64,000 nucleotides of DNA from Pseudomonas hygromyciniae (lineage in GTDB: Bacteria > Pseudomonadota > Gammaproteobacteria > Pseudomonadales > Pseudomonadaceae): NCBI RefSeq assembly GCF_016925675.1, contig NZ_CP070506.1, positions 3,036,501 to 3,100,500 on the forward strand, given 5' to 3'. Shown piece by piece: positions 31,590 through 43,225 of the stretch (within the stretch, counting starts at the first letter, position 1; every line of letters begins with the position of its first letter). The position numbers and the translations under genes were made by a program. The notes beneath the pieces were generated by a model. The model worked only from the letters and a program-made list of their open reading frames with translations, was not told where the DNA came from and made no database searches.

Positions 31590-31687
31590 GCCGGGAAAAG
31601 CCGGGATTGTAGCGACAAAAATTCTTGGACAGGTGAAATATTGTCACAAGGCCATCACCTGAAATCGCCCTTTGACGAACAACCTTC

Positions 31688-31847
31688 TCTGTGGCGAGCG
31701 CTCTTGTCGGTGGCGAGCGGGCTTGCCCCGCGCTGGGTGGCGAAGCCGCCCCAATGGCCTCACCCAACTGCTGTCAGATAGACCGAGGGGGGATGGTTTT
31801 GGGGCGGCTTCGCCACCCAACGGGGGGACTAGCCCCCCTCGCCACAG
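31688..31847. repeat. REPIN of the GTGGCGAG type between opmB and the GGDEF-EAL gene
   Basis: Inverted arms: GTGGCGAGC...GGGTGGCGAAGCCGCCCC on the left and GGGGCGGCTTCGCCACCC...CTCGCCAC on the right, about 160 bp overall. Same family as the units of the 27768-28572 array. The 31590-31933 gap holds this element and no gene. Confidence 0.8.
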
Positions 31848-31933
31848 GGGGGGTGGCAGCCTGGAGTTTGCTGCGCAACGCTGACTTTTTGTGCCCCGCG
31901 CTGGATCTCACCAACTGCTGTCAGAGATACCGA

Positions 31934-33460
31934 TTACTCTTCGCGTGGCTGCATCTGGCCGTCCCATCCGCCGCCCAATGCGGCGATCAACTGCACGCTG
32001 GCCACCAGCCGGGTCTGCAACAAAGTCAACACGGTGCGTTCGTTGCTCAATGCCGTGGCCTGGACGTTAACCACATCCAGATAGGCAATCAGGCCAGCCT
32101 TGTACTGATTCTGGGTCAGGCGCAGGGATTCACGGGCAGATTCCAGGGCTTGGTTGCTCACGCCGGCCTCGTCTTCCAGGACCTTGAGCTGGACCATGTA
32201 GTTTTCCACCTCGCGGAAGCCATCGAGCACGGTCTGGCGGTACTTGGCCACGGTTTCGTCGTAGGAGGCTTCGGCGCGGTCAACTTCCGCCGAGCGCTGC
32301 CCGCCGTCGAACAGGGTCATCGCCAGTTTTGGCCCCACCGACCAGAAACGGTTGGGCAGGCTGATCCAGTCGGCGTAGGTGCTGCTGGAATAACCACCGG
32401 CCAGGCTCAGGGTCAGGTCGGGGTAGTAGGCGGTTTTGGCTACGCCGATATTGGCGTTGGCAGCGATCACCGCACGCTCGGCCGAGGCGATATCCGGGCG
32501 GCGCTCCAGCAATTGTGATGGCAGGCTGGCAGGGATCTGCGGCAAAGCGGGAATTTCCTTGCTCACCGCCAGGTTGAACGTGGCGGGAGGCTCGCCAATT
32601 AACACCGCAATGGCGTTTTCCAGCTGTGCGCGCTGCCAGATCAGGTCAATCATGCTGGCCTGGGTGCTTTTAAGCTGGGTTTGGGCCTGGGCCACAGCGT
32701 CCTTGCCGGAGACACCGGCGCGATATTGGTTTTCAGTCATTTGCAGCGAGCGCTGGTAAGTCTCGACGGTGCTTTGCAGCAGGCGGGTCTGTTCGTCCAT
32801 GACCCGCAGTTGCAGGTAGTTCTGCACCAACTCCGACTGCTGGCTCAAACGCATGGCGGCCAGGTCGGCGGCGCTGGCTTGTTCGCTGGCGTTGCTGGCT
32901 TCCAGGCCTCGGCGCAACTTGCCCCAGATATCCGCTTCCCAACTGACACCCAACTGGGTGTTGAGGGTGTCGCGGATACCGCTGCTGGAGCTGCTCAGGC
33001 TTGCATTGCTGCTACCGGTGCCCTGGCTGGCGCGGGTTTTACCGGCGCTCAGGTCGACCGTGGGGAAAAAGGCGCCACGGGAACTGCGCGCAGTAGCCTG
33101 GGCCTGACGGTAGCGGGCTTCGGCCTGGGCCACGGTCTGGTTGGCGTTGTTGAGCTTGTCCACCAGGTTGTTGAGTTGCTGGTCGCCATACAACTCCCAC
33201 CAGGCGCCACGGGCCAGGGCATCGCTGGGCGCGGCCTGGCGCCAGCCCTGGGCTTCTTTGTACTGCGCCGGCTCAGCCACTTGTGGGCGCTGGTAATCCG
33301 GGCCAATGGCGCAGGCACTCAGGAGCATGGCGCAAAACACTGTAGGAGCGAGCTTGCTCGCGAAAAACCTGAGGGCGCGGCGGTGAGTCAGGTGCCCAGC
33401 GTTTTCGTTGGAGATTTTCGCTGGCAAGCCAGCGCCTACAGGCAGGTGCGTTGCGGTCAT
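31934..33460 (-). CDS. opmB: RND efflux outer-membrane factor OpmB-like lipoprotein
   Basis: 508 residues. TolC-type outer-membrane channel (OprM/NodT family) with lipobox LLSAC at Cys50, then AIGPDYQRPQVAEPAQY and the paired helical repeats (RPDIASAERAVIAANANIGVAKTAYYPDLTLS). Start: ATG 33460, overlapping the muxC stop as ATGA after the muxC frame is corrected. The 49-residue leader is unusually long because a 100-bp REPIN (33341-33440) encodes residues 7-40, including the positive charges before the hydrophobic core. As printed, muxC and opmB read as one 1543-residue frame, but that depends on one extra C at 33492-33496. Last gene of muxABC-opmB. Confidence 0.9.
   Translation of the reverse strand: MTATHLPVGAGLPAKISNENAGHLTHRRALRFFASKLAPTVFCAMLLSACAIGPDYQRPQVAEPAQYKEAQGWRQAAPSDALARGAWWELYGDQQLNNLVDKLNNANQTVAQAEARYRQAQATARSSRGAFFPTVDLSAGKTRASQGTGSSNASLSSSSSGIRDTLNTQLGVSWEADIWGKLRRGLEASNASEQASAADLAAMRLSQQSELVQNYLQLRVMDEQTRLLQSTVETYQRSLQMTENQYRAGVSGKDAVAQAQTQLKSTQASMIDLIWQRAQLENAIAVLIGEPPATFNLAVSKEIPALPQIPASLPSQLLERRPDIASAERAVIAANANIGVAKTAYYPDLTLSLAGGYSSSTYADWISLPNRFWSVGPKLAMTLFDGGQRSAEVDRAEASYDETVAKYRQTVLDGFREVENYMVQLKVLEDEAGVSNQALESARESLRLTQNQYKAGLIAYLDVVNVQATALSNERTVLTLLQTRLVASVQLIAALGGGWDGQMQPREE
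33341..33440. repeat. REPIN inside the 5' coding region of opmB
   Basis: Begins TGTAGGAGCGAGCTTGCTCG and ends GCTGGCAAGCCAGCGCCTACA, with the internal arms and central spacer of fluorescens REPINs, 100 bp in all. It is translated as part of the opmB leader peptide without a stop codon. Confidence 0.85.
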
Positions 33461-36400
33461 AGCGGAGTGTCCAGGGCAGCGTCGGTACGCACCCCCGCGC
33501 CAGCCGTTGAAACGGTGGCGCAGGCGGTCGAGATAGAGGTAAACCACAGGAGTGGTGTAAAGGGTCAGGATCTGGCTGAACACCAGGCCGCCGATAATCG
33601 TCAGGCCCAGGGGCTGGCGCATTTCCGCGCCTTCGGCGGTGCTCAGCAGCAAAGGCAAGGCGCCGAGGATTGCCGCCAGGGTGGTCATCAGGATCGGTCG
33701 CAAGCGCAGCAGGCATGCGCTGCGTATGGATTCCAGAGGCTGCATGCCTTCCTTGCGCTCCAGTTGCAGCGCCAGGTCGATCATCAGGATCGCGTTTTTC
33801 TTCACCACGCCAATCAGCAGAAACAGGCCCAACAGCGAGATCAGGCTGAACTCGCCGCCCAGCACATAGATCGACAACAGCGCGCCGACCCCGGCCGACG
33901 GCAGGGTCGAGAGGATGGTCAGCGGGTGGATGTAGCTCTCATACAGAATCCCCAGCACCAAATACACCGCCACCAACGCGCCAAGGATCATGAACGGCTG
34001 GCTTTTCTGGGTGGCGGCAAAGGCATCGGCGGTGCCGGCCATCTTGGCGATGACGTCTTCGGGCAAGCCGACCTTGGCAATCGCCCGCTCGATAGCGGCC
34101 GTGCCCTGCTCCACCGTGACCCCGGGGGCCATGTCGAAGGCAATGTCTTCGGAGGCGAACTGCCCTTCGTGGCTGACGCGGTCGTCGGCCAGGCTGTTTT
34201 CGTAGTGGGCGATGGTCGACAGCGGAATCCGTGCGCCGTCGGCGGTAATCACCTGCACCTGATTGAGGGTGATCGGGTCCTGGGCGTATTTCGGATTGAC
34301 TTCCATCACCACCCGGTACTGGTTGAGGCTGTCATAGATAGTGGAAATCTGCCGCTGGCTGTAGGCGTTGTTCAGCACCGAGGTGACCATGTTCATGTCG
34401 ACGCCCAGGCGCTTGGCCTGGTCGCGATCGACAATCAGCGTCACCTGTTGCGCGCCACGGCCTTCGCGGGCGTCGATGGCGGTCAGTTCCGGCAGTTCAC
34501 GCAGCGCGGCGACCACTTTCGGGTACCACAGGCGCAAGGCGGCCAGGTCGCCACTTTGCAGGATGTAGGAATATTGTGAGGACGTCTGGTCGCGGCCACC
34601 GCCAAATTGCAGGTCCTGGTCGGCCATCAGCATCAAGCGGCCACCAGGCACCAGAGGCACTTCTTTACGCAGGCGCTCGATCACCGCCTGGGCCGACAGC
34701 TTGCGCTCCTTGATCGGTTTGAGCCGCACCAACATCACGGCGTTGTTGGTGCCGTTGCTGCCCCCGATAAAGCCGGCCACGCTCTCTACTGCGGGGTCCT
34801 TCAACACAGCCTTGCGGAAAATCTCCATCTTCGGCTGCATGACGCTAAATGACAGGCCGTCGTCGCCGCGTACAAAACCGATCAGTTGCCCGGTGTCCTG
34901 TTGCGGCATAAAGGTTTTTGGCACCACCACATACAGCGCGATGTTCACCCCGATGGTCACAAACAGGCTGAGCAGAGTCAGGCGTTTGTGCCGCAGCACC
35001 CAATCCAGGCTGCGCGCGTAACCAGCGACCATATGGTCGTTGACCTTCTGGCTCCAGCGCTGCAAGCCAGTCTGCTGCCCTTTGTCATGAGGCTTGAGCC
35101 AGCGTGCGCAGAGCATCGGAGTCAAGGTCAACGAGACCACCAGCGAAACGATGATCGCCGCCGCCAGGGTGATGGAAAACTCACGGAACAGGCTGGTGAC
35201 GATCCCGCCCATAAACAGGATCGACAGGAACACCGCCACCAGCGACACGTTCATCGACAGCAGGGTAAAACCGACCTCCTTGGCCCCCAGGTACGCCGCC
35301 TTCATCGGCGCGATACCGTCGTCGATATGCCGCGAGATGTTCTCCAGCACCACGATGGCATCATCCACCACCAGGCCGGTGGCCAGGATCAGGGCCATCA
35401 GCGACAGGTTGTTCAAGGAAAAACCGTACAAGTACATGATCGCAAAGGTGCCCACCAGCGACACCGGTACCGCCAGGGTCGGGATCAGCGAGGCGCGGAA
35501 ATTGCCGAGGAACAGGTACACCACCAGGATCACCAGGGCCACGGCAATCAGCAGGGTCATTTCCGCCTCATGCAGGGTGGCGGTGATCACCGGCGAGCGG
35601 TCCATGGCCAGGTTGAGCTTGACGCTGGACGGCAGCACCGCCTGCAACGCCGGCAACTGCGCCTTGATCTGCTTGACAGTCTCGATGATATTGGCGCCGG
35701 ACTGGCGGTTGATCACCAGCAACACCGCCGCATCGTTGTTGAAGAAGCCGCTGTTGTAGCGGTCTTCGACGCCATCGCTGATCTTCGCCACGTCACTGAG
35801 GCGCAACGCTGCACCGTCCTGGTAGCGGATCAGCAGCGGCTCATAGTCCTTGGCCTTTTCCAGCTGGTCATTGGCCTGGATCTGCCAGTTACGCTCGCCA
35901 TCTTCTACCGAGCCCTTGGGCCGGCGCACGTTGGCATTGGCGATGGTGTCGCGTACTTCATCCAGGGATACGCCGTACTGGTCGAGGGCCTTGGGCTCCA
36001 GTTCGATACGCACCGCCGGCAGGGAGCTGCCGCCGATCTGCACTTCGCCCACACCCGGCACCTGGGACAGGCTTTGGGAGAGGATGGTGGAGGCCAGGTC
36101 ATACAGCTGGCCCTTGGGCAACACGTCCGAGGTCAGCGACAGCACCATGATCGGTGCCTGGGACGGGTTGATCTTGCGGTAGGTGGGCATGCTGCGCATG
36201 CCGCTGGGCAACAGGTTGCGCGAGGCGTTGATCGCGGCCTGCACTTCCCGCGCCGCGCCGTTGATATCGCGGTCGGAATCAAATGCCAGGATCACCCGGG
36301 TCGAGCCCTGGCTGGACGAACTGCTCAGGGTGGTGACCCCGGCAATCGAACCGAAGGAGCGCTCCAGGGGCGTCGCCACGGTAGACGCCATTACTTCCGG

Positions 36401-36565
36401 GCTCGCGCCAGGCAGGCTGGCGGAGACCACAATCACCGGGAAGTCGATCTGCGGCAAGGGCGACACCGGCAGCAGGTTGAAACTGACGCCCCCCAGCAAC
36501 ATGATCGCCAGGCTCAGCAGCATGGTGGCTACCGGCCGGCGAATAAAAGGTCCGGACAGGTTCAT
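33457..36565 (-). CDS. muxC: RND efflux pump inner-membrane subunit MuxC-like (frame break at 3' end)
   Basis: About 1035 residues. RND proton antiporter: N-terminal helix [26 protein letters not shown], two large periplasmic loops, [19 protein letters not shown] (proton-relay Asp pair) and [15 protein letters not shown]. With one C removed from 33492-33496 the end reads [20 protein letters not shown], overlapping opmB by ATGA. The start overlaps the muxB stop by 4 bp. By analogy with MdtBC/MuxBC, it forms a heteromeric pump with MuxB for drugs such as novobiocin, macrolides and aztreonam. Confidence 0.93.
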
Positions 36566-39500
36566 GGTTCAACCGGCTCCAGCGTTTCTGGCGCCTTGCG
36601 CCAGCGACGGCCAAGGCGGTCGAAGTACAGGTAAATCACCGGCGTGGTGAACAGGGTAAGGATCTGGCTCAACAGCAAGCCGCCGACCATCACCAGGCCC
36701 AGGGGCTGGCGCAACTCGGCGCCGGAACCGGTGGCCAGCATCAGGGGCACCGCACCGAACAGCGCCGCCAGGGTGGTCATCAAGATTGGCCGGAAGCGCA
36801 GCAGCGCCGCCTGGTAGATCGCAGTCTGCGGGTCCAGGCCCTGGTTGCGTTCGGCATCGAGGGCGAAGTCGATCATCATGATCGCGTTCTTCTTCACGAT
36901 GCCGATCAGCAGGATGATGCCGATGATCGCGATCATCCCCAGGTCGTTGCCCGTGAGCAGCAGCGCCAACAGGGCCCCCACCGCTGCCGATGGCAGGGTC
37001 GAGAGGATGGTAATGGGGTGGATGTAGCTCTCGTACAACACGCCAAGCACGATGTACATGGTCACTACCGCCGCCAGAATCAGCAGCAAGGTGCTCGACA
37101 GCGAAGCTTCGAACGCTTGGGCGGCGCCCTGGAACTGGGTCTGCACGCCGACCGGCATGCCAATGTCCTTCTGCACCTGGTTGATCAGTTCCACGCCCTT
37201 GCCCAGGGCCACGCCGGGAGCCAGGTTGAACGACATCATCACCGCCGGGAACTGGCCGATATGGGTGATCGCCAACTGGGCCTGGCGCTGCTCGATGCGG
37301 GCCAGGCTCGACAGGCGTACCTGGCCGCCATCGGTGGTTTTCACATGAATCTGGTTCAGCGCATCCGGCCCCAGGGTTTCGCCGGACTGGGCCTGCAGCA
37401 CCACGCGGTACTGGCTGGCCTGGGTGTAGATCGTGGAAATCTGCCGCTGGCCGAAGGCGTCGTAGAGCGCATCGGTGATATTGGCTACCGACACGCCCAG
37501 GCGCGAGGCGGCATCGCGGTCGATCACCATGTATACCTGCAAGCCTTTGTCCTGCAGGTCACTGGCCACATCGGTGAGTTCCGGATACTGGCTCAGGGCC
37601 TGTACCAGCTTGCCACTCCACAGCGCCAACAGCTCGGCATCCGGGGAGGACATGCTGAACTGGTACTGGGTACGACTGACGCGGTCTTCGATGGTCAGGT
37701 CCTGCACCGGCTGCATGAACAGGCGGATGCCCACCAGCTTGTCCAGCGTCGGCTGCAGGCGCGCAATCACCTCGACGGCGCTCAAGTCCCGCTCTTTATG
37801 GGGCTTGAGGTTGATCAGCAGGCGGCCACTGTTGAGGGTGGCATTATCGCCATCTACCCCGATGTAGGACGACAGGCTTTCCACCGCAGGATCTTCGAGG
37901 ATGATCTTCGCCAGTTCTTGCTGGCGCTGGCTCATGGCGGCAAAGGAAATCGACTGCGGCGCCTCGGAAATGCCCTGGATCACCCCGGTGTCCTGCACCG
38001 GGAAGAAGCCCTTGGGCACCACCAGGTACAGCACCACCGTCAGGCCCAGGGTGGCGATGGCCACCAGCAGGGTCAGCGGTTGATGCTTGAGCACCCATTG
38101 CAGCTTGCGCCCGTAGGCAGCCACCAGCCAGTCGATCCAGGCGCCGCTGGCCTTGTAGAAGCGGCCCTGTTCTTCTTCCTTGGGTTCGCGCTTGAGCAGG
38201 CGCGCGCACATCATCGGCGTCAGGGTCAGGGACACCACCAGGGAAATCAGGATCGCCACCGCCAGGGTGATGGCAAACTCGCGGAACAGCCGCCCGACCA
38301 CATCGGCCATGAACAGCAGCGGGATCAATACCGCAATCAGCGACAGGGTCAGGGAAATCAGGGTGAAACCGATCTGCTTGGCGCCCTTGAGTGCGGCCGC
38401 CAGTGGCGTTTCGCCTTCCTCGATGTAGCGGGAAATGTTCTCCAGCATCACGATGGCATCGTCCACCACGAACCCGGTGGCGATGGTCAGGGCCATCAGG
38501 GTCAGGTTGTTGATGGAGAAACCGGCCAGGTACATCACGCCAAAGGTGCCGATCAGGGACAGCGGCACGGCAATCGACGGAATGATGGTGGCGCTGAAGC
38601 GGCGCAGGAACAGGAACGTCACCATCACCACCAAGGCAATGGCGATCAGCAATTCATGTTGCACATCGGTGACCGAGGCGCGGATGGTCTGGGTGCGGTC
38701 GGTGAGCACCGTCACGTCGAGGCCCGCGGGCAGGTTGTCGGTGATGCTGGGCAGCAGCGCCTTGATCCGGTCCACCACCTCGATCACGTTGGCCCCCGGC
38801 TGGCGCTGGATATTGAGCAGCACGGCCTGGTTTTCATTGGCCCAGGCAGCAAGGCGCTCGTTCTCGGCGCCATCGACGATCTGCGCGACGTCTTTGAGGC
38901 GCAGTGGCGCACCGTTGCTGTAGGCCAGGATCAATTCGGCGTACTGTTCGGGCGATACCAACTGGTCGTTGGCATCGAGCATCGACACCCGTGTCGGGCC
39001 GTCGAAGTTACCCTTGGGCTGGTTGACGTTGGAGGCGGCGATCAGGCTGCGCACGTCCGCCAGGTTCAAGCCGTTGGCGGCGAGGGCCTCGGGATTGACT
39101 TTGATCCGTACCGCCTGGCGCTGGCCGCCGGCGATGCTGACCATGCCGACACCGCTGATCTGCGCGATTTTTTGCGCCATGCGCGTATCGACCAGGTCAT
39201 TAAGCTTGGGCAACAGCATGGTCTTGGAGGTGATGGCCAGGGTCAGCACCGGGGTGTCGGCCGGGTTGACCTTGTTGTACACCGGGGGCGCCGGCAGGTC
39301 CGAGGGCAGCAGGTTGCTCGCCGCGTTGATCGCCGCCTGCACCTGTTGCTCGGCGACGTCCATATTGACGTCGAGGTTGAAGCGCAGGGTCAGCACCGAG
39401 GCGCCACCGGAACTGGTCGAGGCCATCTGCGTCAGGCCGGGCATTTGCCCGAACTGGCGCTCCAGGGGCGCGGTGACCGCGCTGGTCATCACGTCCGGGC

Positions 39501-39663
39501 TGGCGCCGGGGTACAGGGTCATGACGCGGATGGTCGGGTAATCCACCTGGGGCAAGGCTGACACCGGCATCAAGCGATAGGCGATCAGGCCAGCCAGGAC
39601 AATGGCCAGCATGCTCAGGGTGGTGGCGACGGGCCTGAGGATGAACAGCCGTGACAGGTTCAT
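36562..39663 (-). CDS. muxB: RND efflux pump inner-membrane subunit MuxB-like
   Basis: 1033 residues. Full RND transporter: [52 protein letters not shown] (proton-relay Asp pair) and [37 protein letters not shown]. Paralogue of MuxC; the pair resembles E. coli MdtB/MdtC. ATGA overlaps with muxA upstream and muxC downstream show tight translational coupling. Confidence 0.95.
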   Translation of the reverse strand: MNLSRLFILRPVATTLSMLAIVLAGLIAYRLMPVSALPQVDYPTIRVMTLYPGASPDVMTSAVTAPLERQFGQMPGLTQMASTSSGGASVLTLRFNLDVNMDVAEQQVQAAINAASNLLPSDLPAPPVYNKVNPADTPVLTLAITSKTMLLPKLNDLVDTRMAQKIAQISGVGMVSIAGGQRQAVRIKVNPEALAANGLNLADVRSLIAASNVNQPKGNFDGPTRVSMLDANDQLVSPEQYAELILAYSNGAPLRLKDVAQIVDGAENERLAAWANENQAVLLNIQRQPGANVIEVVDRIKALLPSITDNLPAGLDVTVLTDRTQTIRASVTDVQHELLIAIALVVMVTFLFLRRFSATIIPSIAVPLSLIGTFGVMYLAGFSINNLTLMALTIATGFVVDDAIVMLENISRYIEEGETPLAAALKGAKQIGFTLISLTLSLIAVLIPLLFMADVVGRLFREFAITLAVAILISLVVSLTLTPMMCARLLKREPKEEEQGRFYKASGAWIDWLVAAYGRKLQWVLKHQPLTLLVAIATLGLTVVLYLVVPKGFFPVQDTGVIQGISEAPQSISFAAMSQRQQELAKIILEDPAVESLSSYIGVDGDNATLNSGRLLINLKPHKERDLSAVEVIARLQPTLDKLVGIRLFMQPVQDLTIEDRVSRTQYQFSMSSPDAELLALWSGKLVQALSQYPELTDVASDLQDKGLQVYMVIDRDAASRLGVSVANITDALYDAFGQRQISTIYTQASQYRVVLQAQSGETLGPDALNQIHVKTTDGGQVRLSSLARIEQRQAQLAITHIGQFPAVMMSFNLAPGVALGKGVELINQVQKDIGMPVGVQTQFQGAAQAFEASLSSTLLLILAAVVTMYIVLGVLYESYIHPITILSTLPSAAVGALLALLLTGNDLGMIAIIGIILLIGIVKKNAIMMIDFALDAERNQGLDPQTAIYQAALLRFRPILMTTLAALFGAVPLMLATGSGAELRQPLGLVMVGGLLLSQILTLFTTPVIYLYFDRLGRRWRKAPETLEPVEP

Positions 39664-40964
39664 GCGCCGGCCTTTTGCGCCTTGCCGGCATCCGCCGCCG
39701 GGCTGCTTTCGCCTTGTGCCGCGGGCTTGCCCTGCAAATGTTCAGTGGGTGTGGTGGGCACCTGGTTGCTGTCGTTGACCACTTCCACGTCGGTGCCGTC
39801 CTTCAGGCGGTCGGTGCCTTCCAGCACCACGCGGTCGCCCGCAGCCAGGCCGTCCTTGACCACGGTGTTCTGGCCATCGGTATCACCAATGACCAGCGTG
39901 CGGATCTTGACCTTCTTGTCACCGTCCAGGGCATAGACAAAAGTGCCGTTGGTGCCGAACTGGATTGCCGCCGACGGCACCAGCACTACATTTTTCAGGG
40001 TGTCGGCCAACAGACGCACGTTGACGAACTGGTTGGGGAACAGCACCTGGTCCTGGTTATCGAAACGGGCCTTGAATTTCAGGGTGCCGGTGGCGACGTC
40101 GATCTGGTTGTCCAGGCTCTGCAGTACGCCGGTGGCCTGTAGTTGCAGGTCACCACGGTCCCAGGCCTGCACCGGCAGCTTGTTGCCGGTGCGATAGCGG
40201 GCCAGCACGGTTTGCAGGCTGTTCTCCGGCAAAGTAAAGGCCACGCTGATCGGTTGGGTCTGGGTGATGATTGCCAGGGCGGTGGTGTCGTTGGCTGCCA
40301 CCAGGTTGCCGACGTCCAGTTGGCGCAGGCCGACACGGCCGGAGATCGGCGCGCGGATCTGGGTGAATTCAAGGTTGAGCTTGGCGTCATCCACCGCGCC
40401 CTGGTTGGTCTTGACTGTGCCCTGGTATTGCAGGACCAACGCGGCGGCGGTGTCCAGGGTCTGCTTGGCAATACTGTCTTGTTCATACAGGCCGCGATAA
40501 CGCTCAAGGTCGACCTGGGCGTTTTTCAATTGGGCCTGGTTTTGCAGCAGCGTGCCCTGGGCCTGGAGCAAGGCGTTCTGGTAGCTGCGCGGATCGATTT
40601 GCGCCAGCAGGTCGCCGGCCTTGACCATCTGCCCTTCTTCAAACGCGATCTTGACCAGCTCTCCCCCGACCCGGCTGCGCACATTGATGGTGTTCAGCGC
40701 CGTCACGGTGCCAAGCGCCTTGTAGTACACCGGGAAATCGCCAGTGACCGCCGGTGCGACTCGCACGGGCACCGCAGCACCGGAGCCGCCGAAGCCGGGA
40801 CGCATCATCCCCGTCTTGCTGGTCCTGGCCGCCGGGGCCTCTTTCTGGGCAGAGCCTGTGGGCCAGAACTTCCAGCACAGGCCGGCAATCACCAACAGGA
40901 CAAACAAGCCAAACAGCCAGCGGCGGGAACTACGGGGAGACGATTGCATGGATTGATCAACCAT
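39660..40964 (-). CDS. muxA: RND efflux periplasmic adaptor MuxA-like
   Basis: 434 residues; membrane-fusion protein MdtA/MuxA type. N-terminal anchor ([19 protein letters not shown]), lipoyl/barrel-sandwich halves ([36 protein letters not shown] and [23 protein letters not shown]), coiled hairpin between them, and a C-terminal beta-barrel region ([21 protein letters not shown]). Start at 40964; an ATG five codons later (40949) is an alternative. First gene of muxABC-opmB; no regulator is adjacent. The 40965-41197 gap holds only the tpx terminator. Confidence 0.93.
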   Translation of the reverse strand: MVDQSMQSSPRSSRRWLFGLFVLLVIAGLCWKFWPTGSAQKEAPAARTSKTGMMRPGFGGSGAAVPVRVAPAVTGDFPVYYKALGTVTALNTINVRSRVGGELVKIAFEEGQMVKAGDLLAQIDPRSYQNALLQAQGTLLQNQAQLKNAQVDLERYRGLYEQDSIAKQTLDTAAALVLQYQGTVKTNQGAVDDAKLNLEFTQIRAPISGRVGLRQLDVGNLVAANDTTALAIITQTQPISVAFTLPENSLQTVLARYRTGNKLPVQAWDRGDLQLQATGVLQSLDNQIDVATGTLKFKARFDNQDQVLFPNQFVNVRLLADTLKNVVLVPSAAIQFGTNGTFVYALDGDKKVKIRTLVIGDTDGQNTVVKDGLAAGDRVVLEGTDRLKDGTDVEVVNDSNQVPTTPTEHLQGKPAAQGESSPAADAGKAQKAGA

Positions 40965-41116
40965 TGGATGCGAGGGCTTCTTCTTTGGGAGGCTGAAAGA
41001 TAAGCACTGAGGCGCGTTAAGAAAAGCGCCTTTACCGGCTATTTACCTTCGGGCTTACAAACATTTACTTTTCGAGGTGAAACCTCAGCAATTTGGGCTA
41101 AACCGCTGAAGCACAA

Positions 41117-41145
41117 ATAAAAACGGCCTGGACTAGGCCAGGCCG
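41117..41145 (-). terminator. Intrinsic terminator of tpx
   Basis: Stem GGCCTGG / CCAGGCC (7 bp, 6-base loop) followed on the minus strand by a T-rich tract (the AAATAAAAA visible on the plus strand at 41115-41123). It lies about 55 bp after the tpx stop. Confidence 0.75.
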
Positions 41146-41197
41146 CAAGCATGCATCATACGTGTTACTGCAAAGCGACAGTAACGCGCCGGAACAA

Positions 41198-41698
41198 TTA
41201 CTTCAGCACAGCCAGGGCCGCGTCGTAGTTTGGCTCATTGCCGATCTCGCCAACCAGTTCGCTGTGCAGCACTTTGTCGTTTTCATCCAGGACCACCACG
41301 GCGCGGGCGGTCAGGCCCATGAGGGCGCCTTCGGCAATGGATACACCGTAGTCAACGGCAAAATCGGCGTTGCGGAAGTCCGACAGGCTCTTCACGTTTT
41401 CCAGGCCTTCGGCACCGCAGAAGCGCGCCTGGGCGAATGGCAGGTCGCTGGAGATGCACAGTACAACGGTGTTGTTCAGGTCGTTGGCCTGGGCGTTGAA
41501 CTTGCGCACCGAAGTCGCGCAGGTCGGGGTGTCAACGCTTGGGAAGATGTTCAGTACTTTGCGCTTGCCGGCGAAGGTCGCCAGGGTGACGTCCGACAGA
41601 TCGCCTGCGGTCAGGGAAAAGTCGAGGGCCTGGGTGCCAACTTGCGGCAACTCGCCTTCAACCTGGACCGGGTTGCCTTTGAGGGTGACTTGAGCCAT
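41198..41698 (-). CDS. tpx: Thiol peroxidase (Tpx, atypical 2-Cys peroxiredoxin)
   Basis: 166 residues, full length. Reduces hydrogen peroxide and alkyl hydroperoxides with thioredoxin as donor. Peroxidatic Cys in [16 protein letters not shown] and resolving Cys in [12 protein letters not shown], the positions typical of Tpx. Also shows the N-terminal [24 protein letters not shown] start with AAGGAT just upstream. Divergent from the glycosyltransferase gene; 168 bp lie between them. Confidence 0.96.
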   Translation of the reverse strand: MAQVTLKGNPVQVEGELPQVGTQALDFSLTAGDLSDVTLATFAGKRKVLNIFPSVDTPTCATSVRKFNAQANDLNNTVVLCISSDLPFAQARFCGAEGLENVKSLSDFRNADFAVDYGVSIAEGALMGLTARAVVVLDENDKVLHSELVGEIGNEPNYDAALAVLK

Positions 41699-41866
41699 GA
41701 ACGGAATCCTTATGCTGGGTTAGATGAAACGAATTCGAAAGGCCGAAGTTAACCACAAAGTGCGATTGACACCTATGGCCGAACACAAAATGTCATGACT
41801 GCGCCCGGGCCGGGCGGCTGTGGTTTAATTGCGCCGCTTTTGCCCTGCCCTTGAAGGAATTCATCG

Positions 41867-43159
41867 TTGAACAATCCGTCTGCCACCCGCGTTCTGGTCA
41901 TTGGTTATGTCTGGCCCGAGCCCCGCTCCTCGGCTGCGGGCGGGCATATGATGCAGATCCTTGAGAGTTTTCTTACTCAAGGCTGGGAAATAACCTTCGG
42001 CAGCCCGGCAGCGATCGGCGAACACAAGGCGGACCTCGGCGCACTGGGCATTCGCGAATGCGCCATTGAGCTCAATAACAGCAGTTTCGACGAATTTATC
42101 CGGGAACTGGCCCCGGATATCGTGCTGTTCGATCGCTTCATGATGGAAGAGCAGTTCGGCTGGCGTGTCGAGAAGCAGTGCCCAGATGCCTTGCGCGTGC
42201 TGGAAACCTCCGATTTGCAGAGCCTGCGCGATGCCCGCCAGCAGCGCTTGAAGGATTACCTGAAGGACCATCCGGCGGCAGATGACTTCGGCCCGCTATT
42301 CGCCCCGGCCCTGGACGCCGAATTCCAGCTGATGGCAGATACCGACCTGGCCAAGCGCGAAATCGCCGCGATCTACCGCTGCGATATCAGCCTGATGATT
42401 TCCGATGTGGAGATCCAGTTGCTGACCGAACACTTCAAGGTGCCCGCTGCCCTGCTCCACTGGTGCCCGTTGATGGTCGCGCCGGCCACCGAGGCGTTTG
42501 TGCCTTATGAAGACCGCGCGCATTTCCTGAGCATCGGCAATTTCCGCCATGCGCCCAACTGGGACACGGTGTTATGGATGAAAAACGGCATCTGGCCATT
42601 GATTCGCCAGCGCTTGCCCGGTGCCCAGTTGCATATCTATGGCGCCTACACACCGCCCAAGGCCACTGCGCTGCATAACCCGGCCCAGGGCTTTCATGTG
42701 ATGAACTGGGCAGAAGACGCGTTGCAAGTCATGTCAGGCGCCCGCATCTGCCTGGCCCCATTGCGCTTCGGCGCCGGAATCAAGGGCAAGCTGGCCGACG
42801 GCATGCTCTGTGGCACGCCCAGTATCACCACGCCCATCGGCGCCGAAGGCATGACCGACGAACAACCGTGGCCAGGGCTGATCGCCCAGAGTGCCACGGC
42901 CCTGGCCGATGCCGCCGTGGCCTTGTACCAGGACCGGCAAGCCTGGACCGAGGCGCAGGAACATGGCCGCCTGCTGCTCGCCCAGCGCTATAGCGCGTCA
43001 CTCCACGGCCCTGCGCTGGTCGAACGCCTGCAGCACTGCCGTGACGAACTGGCACAACATCGGCGCAACAATTTTACCGGCAGCATGTTGCGCCATCATC
43101 TGCATAAAAGTACCCAATACATGGCGCAGTGGATCGAGGCAAAAAACCGCACGCGCTAA
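41867..43159 (+). CDS. Glycosyltransferase, group 1 (GT4-like)
   Basis: 430 residues with a TTG start at 41867 after AAGGA. N-terminal Rossmann half begins TRVLVIGYVWPEPRSSAAGGHMMQILESFL. The C-terminal half has FLSIGNFRHAPNWDTVLWMKNGIWPLI and the GT-B nucleotide-sugar motif LRFGAGIKGKLADGMLCGTPSITTPIGAEG. Likely acts on a cell-surface polysaccharide or LPS, but no neighbour supports a pathway. It is followed 66 bp later by mtlR, in the same direction. Confidence 0.82.
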   Translation: MNNPSATRVLVIGYVWPEPRSSAAGGHMMQILESFLTQGWEITFGSPAAIGEHKADLGALGIRECAIELNNSSFDEFIRELAPDIVLFDRFMMEEQFGWRVEKQCPDALRVLETSDLQSLRDARQQRLKDYLKDHPAADDFGPLFAPALDAEFQLMADTDLAKREIAAIYRCDISLMISDVEIQLLTEHFKVPAALLHWCPLMVAPATEAFVPYEDRAHFLSIGNFRHAPNWDTVLWMKNGIWPLIRQRLPGAQLHIYGAYTPPKATALHNPAQGFHVMNWAEDALQVMSGARICLAPLRFGAGIKGKLADGMLCGTPSITTPIGAEGMTDEQPWPGLIAQSATALADAAVALYQDRQAWTEAQEHGRLLLAQRYSASLHGPALVERLQHCRDELAQHRRNNFTGSMLRHHLHKSTQYMAQWIEAKNRTR

Positions 43160-43225
43160 ATACTGGCGAGGTGCTGCGCAACGGGGCATTATCGGTTACG
43201 CGACCACAATAAAAGCGATGCCAGC

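Noticed and set aside
33457..36565. Real MuxC-OpmB fusion protein
   Set aside because: Removing one base restores both normal ends and an ATGA overlap; a pump-to-channel covalent fusion would be topologically implausible.
37018..39561. 847-codon open frame on the plus strand opposite muxB
   Set aside because: His/Gln/Arg-rich shadow of a clear RND transporter gene; no family features.
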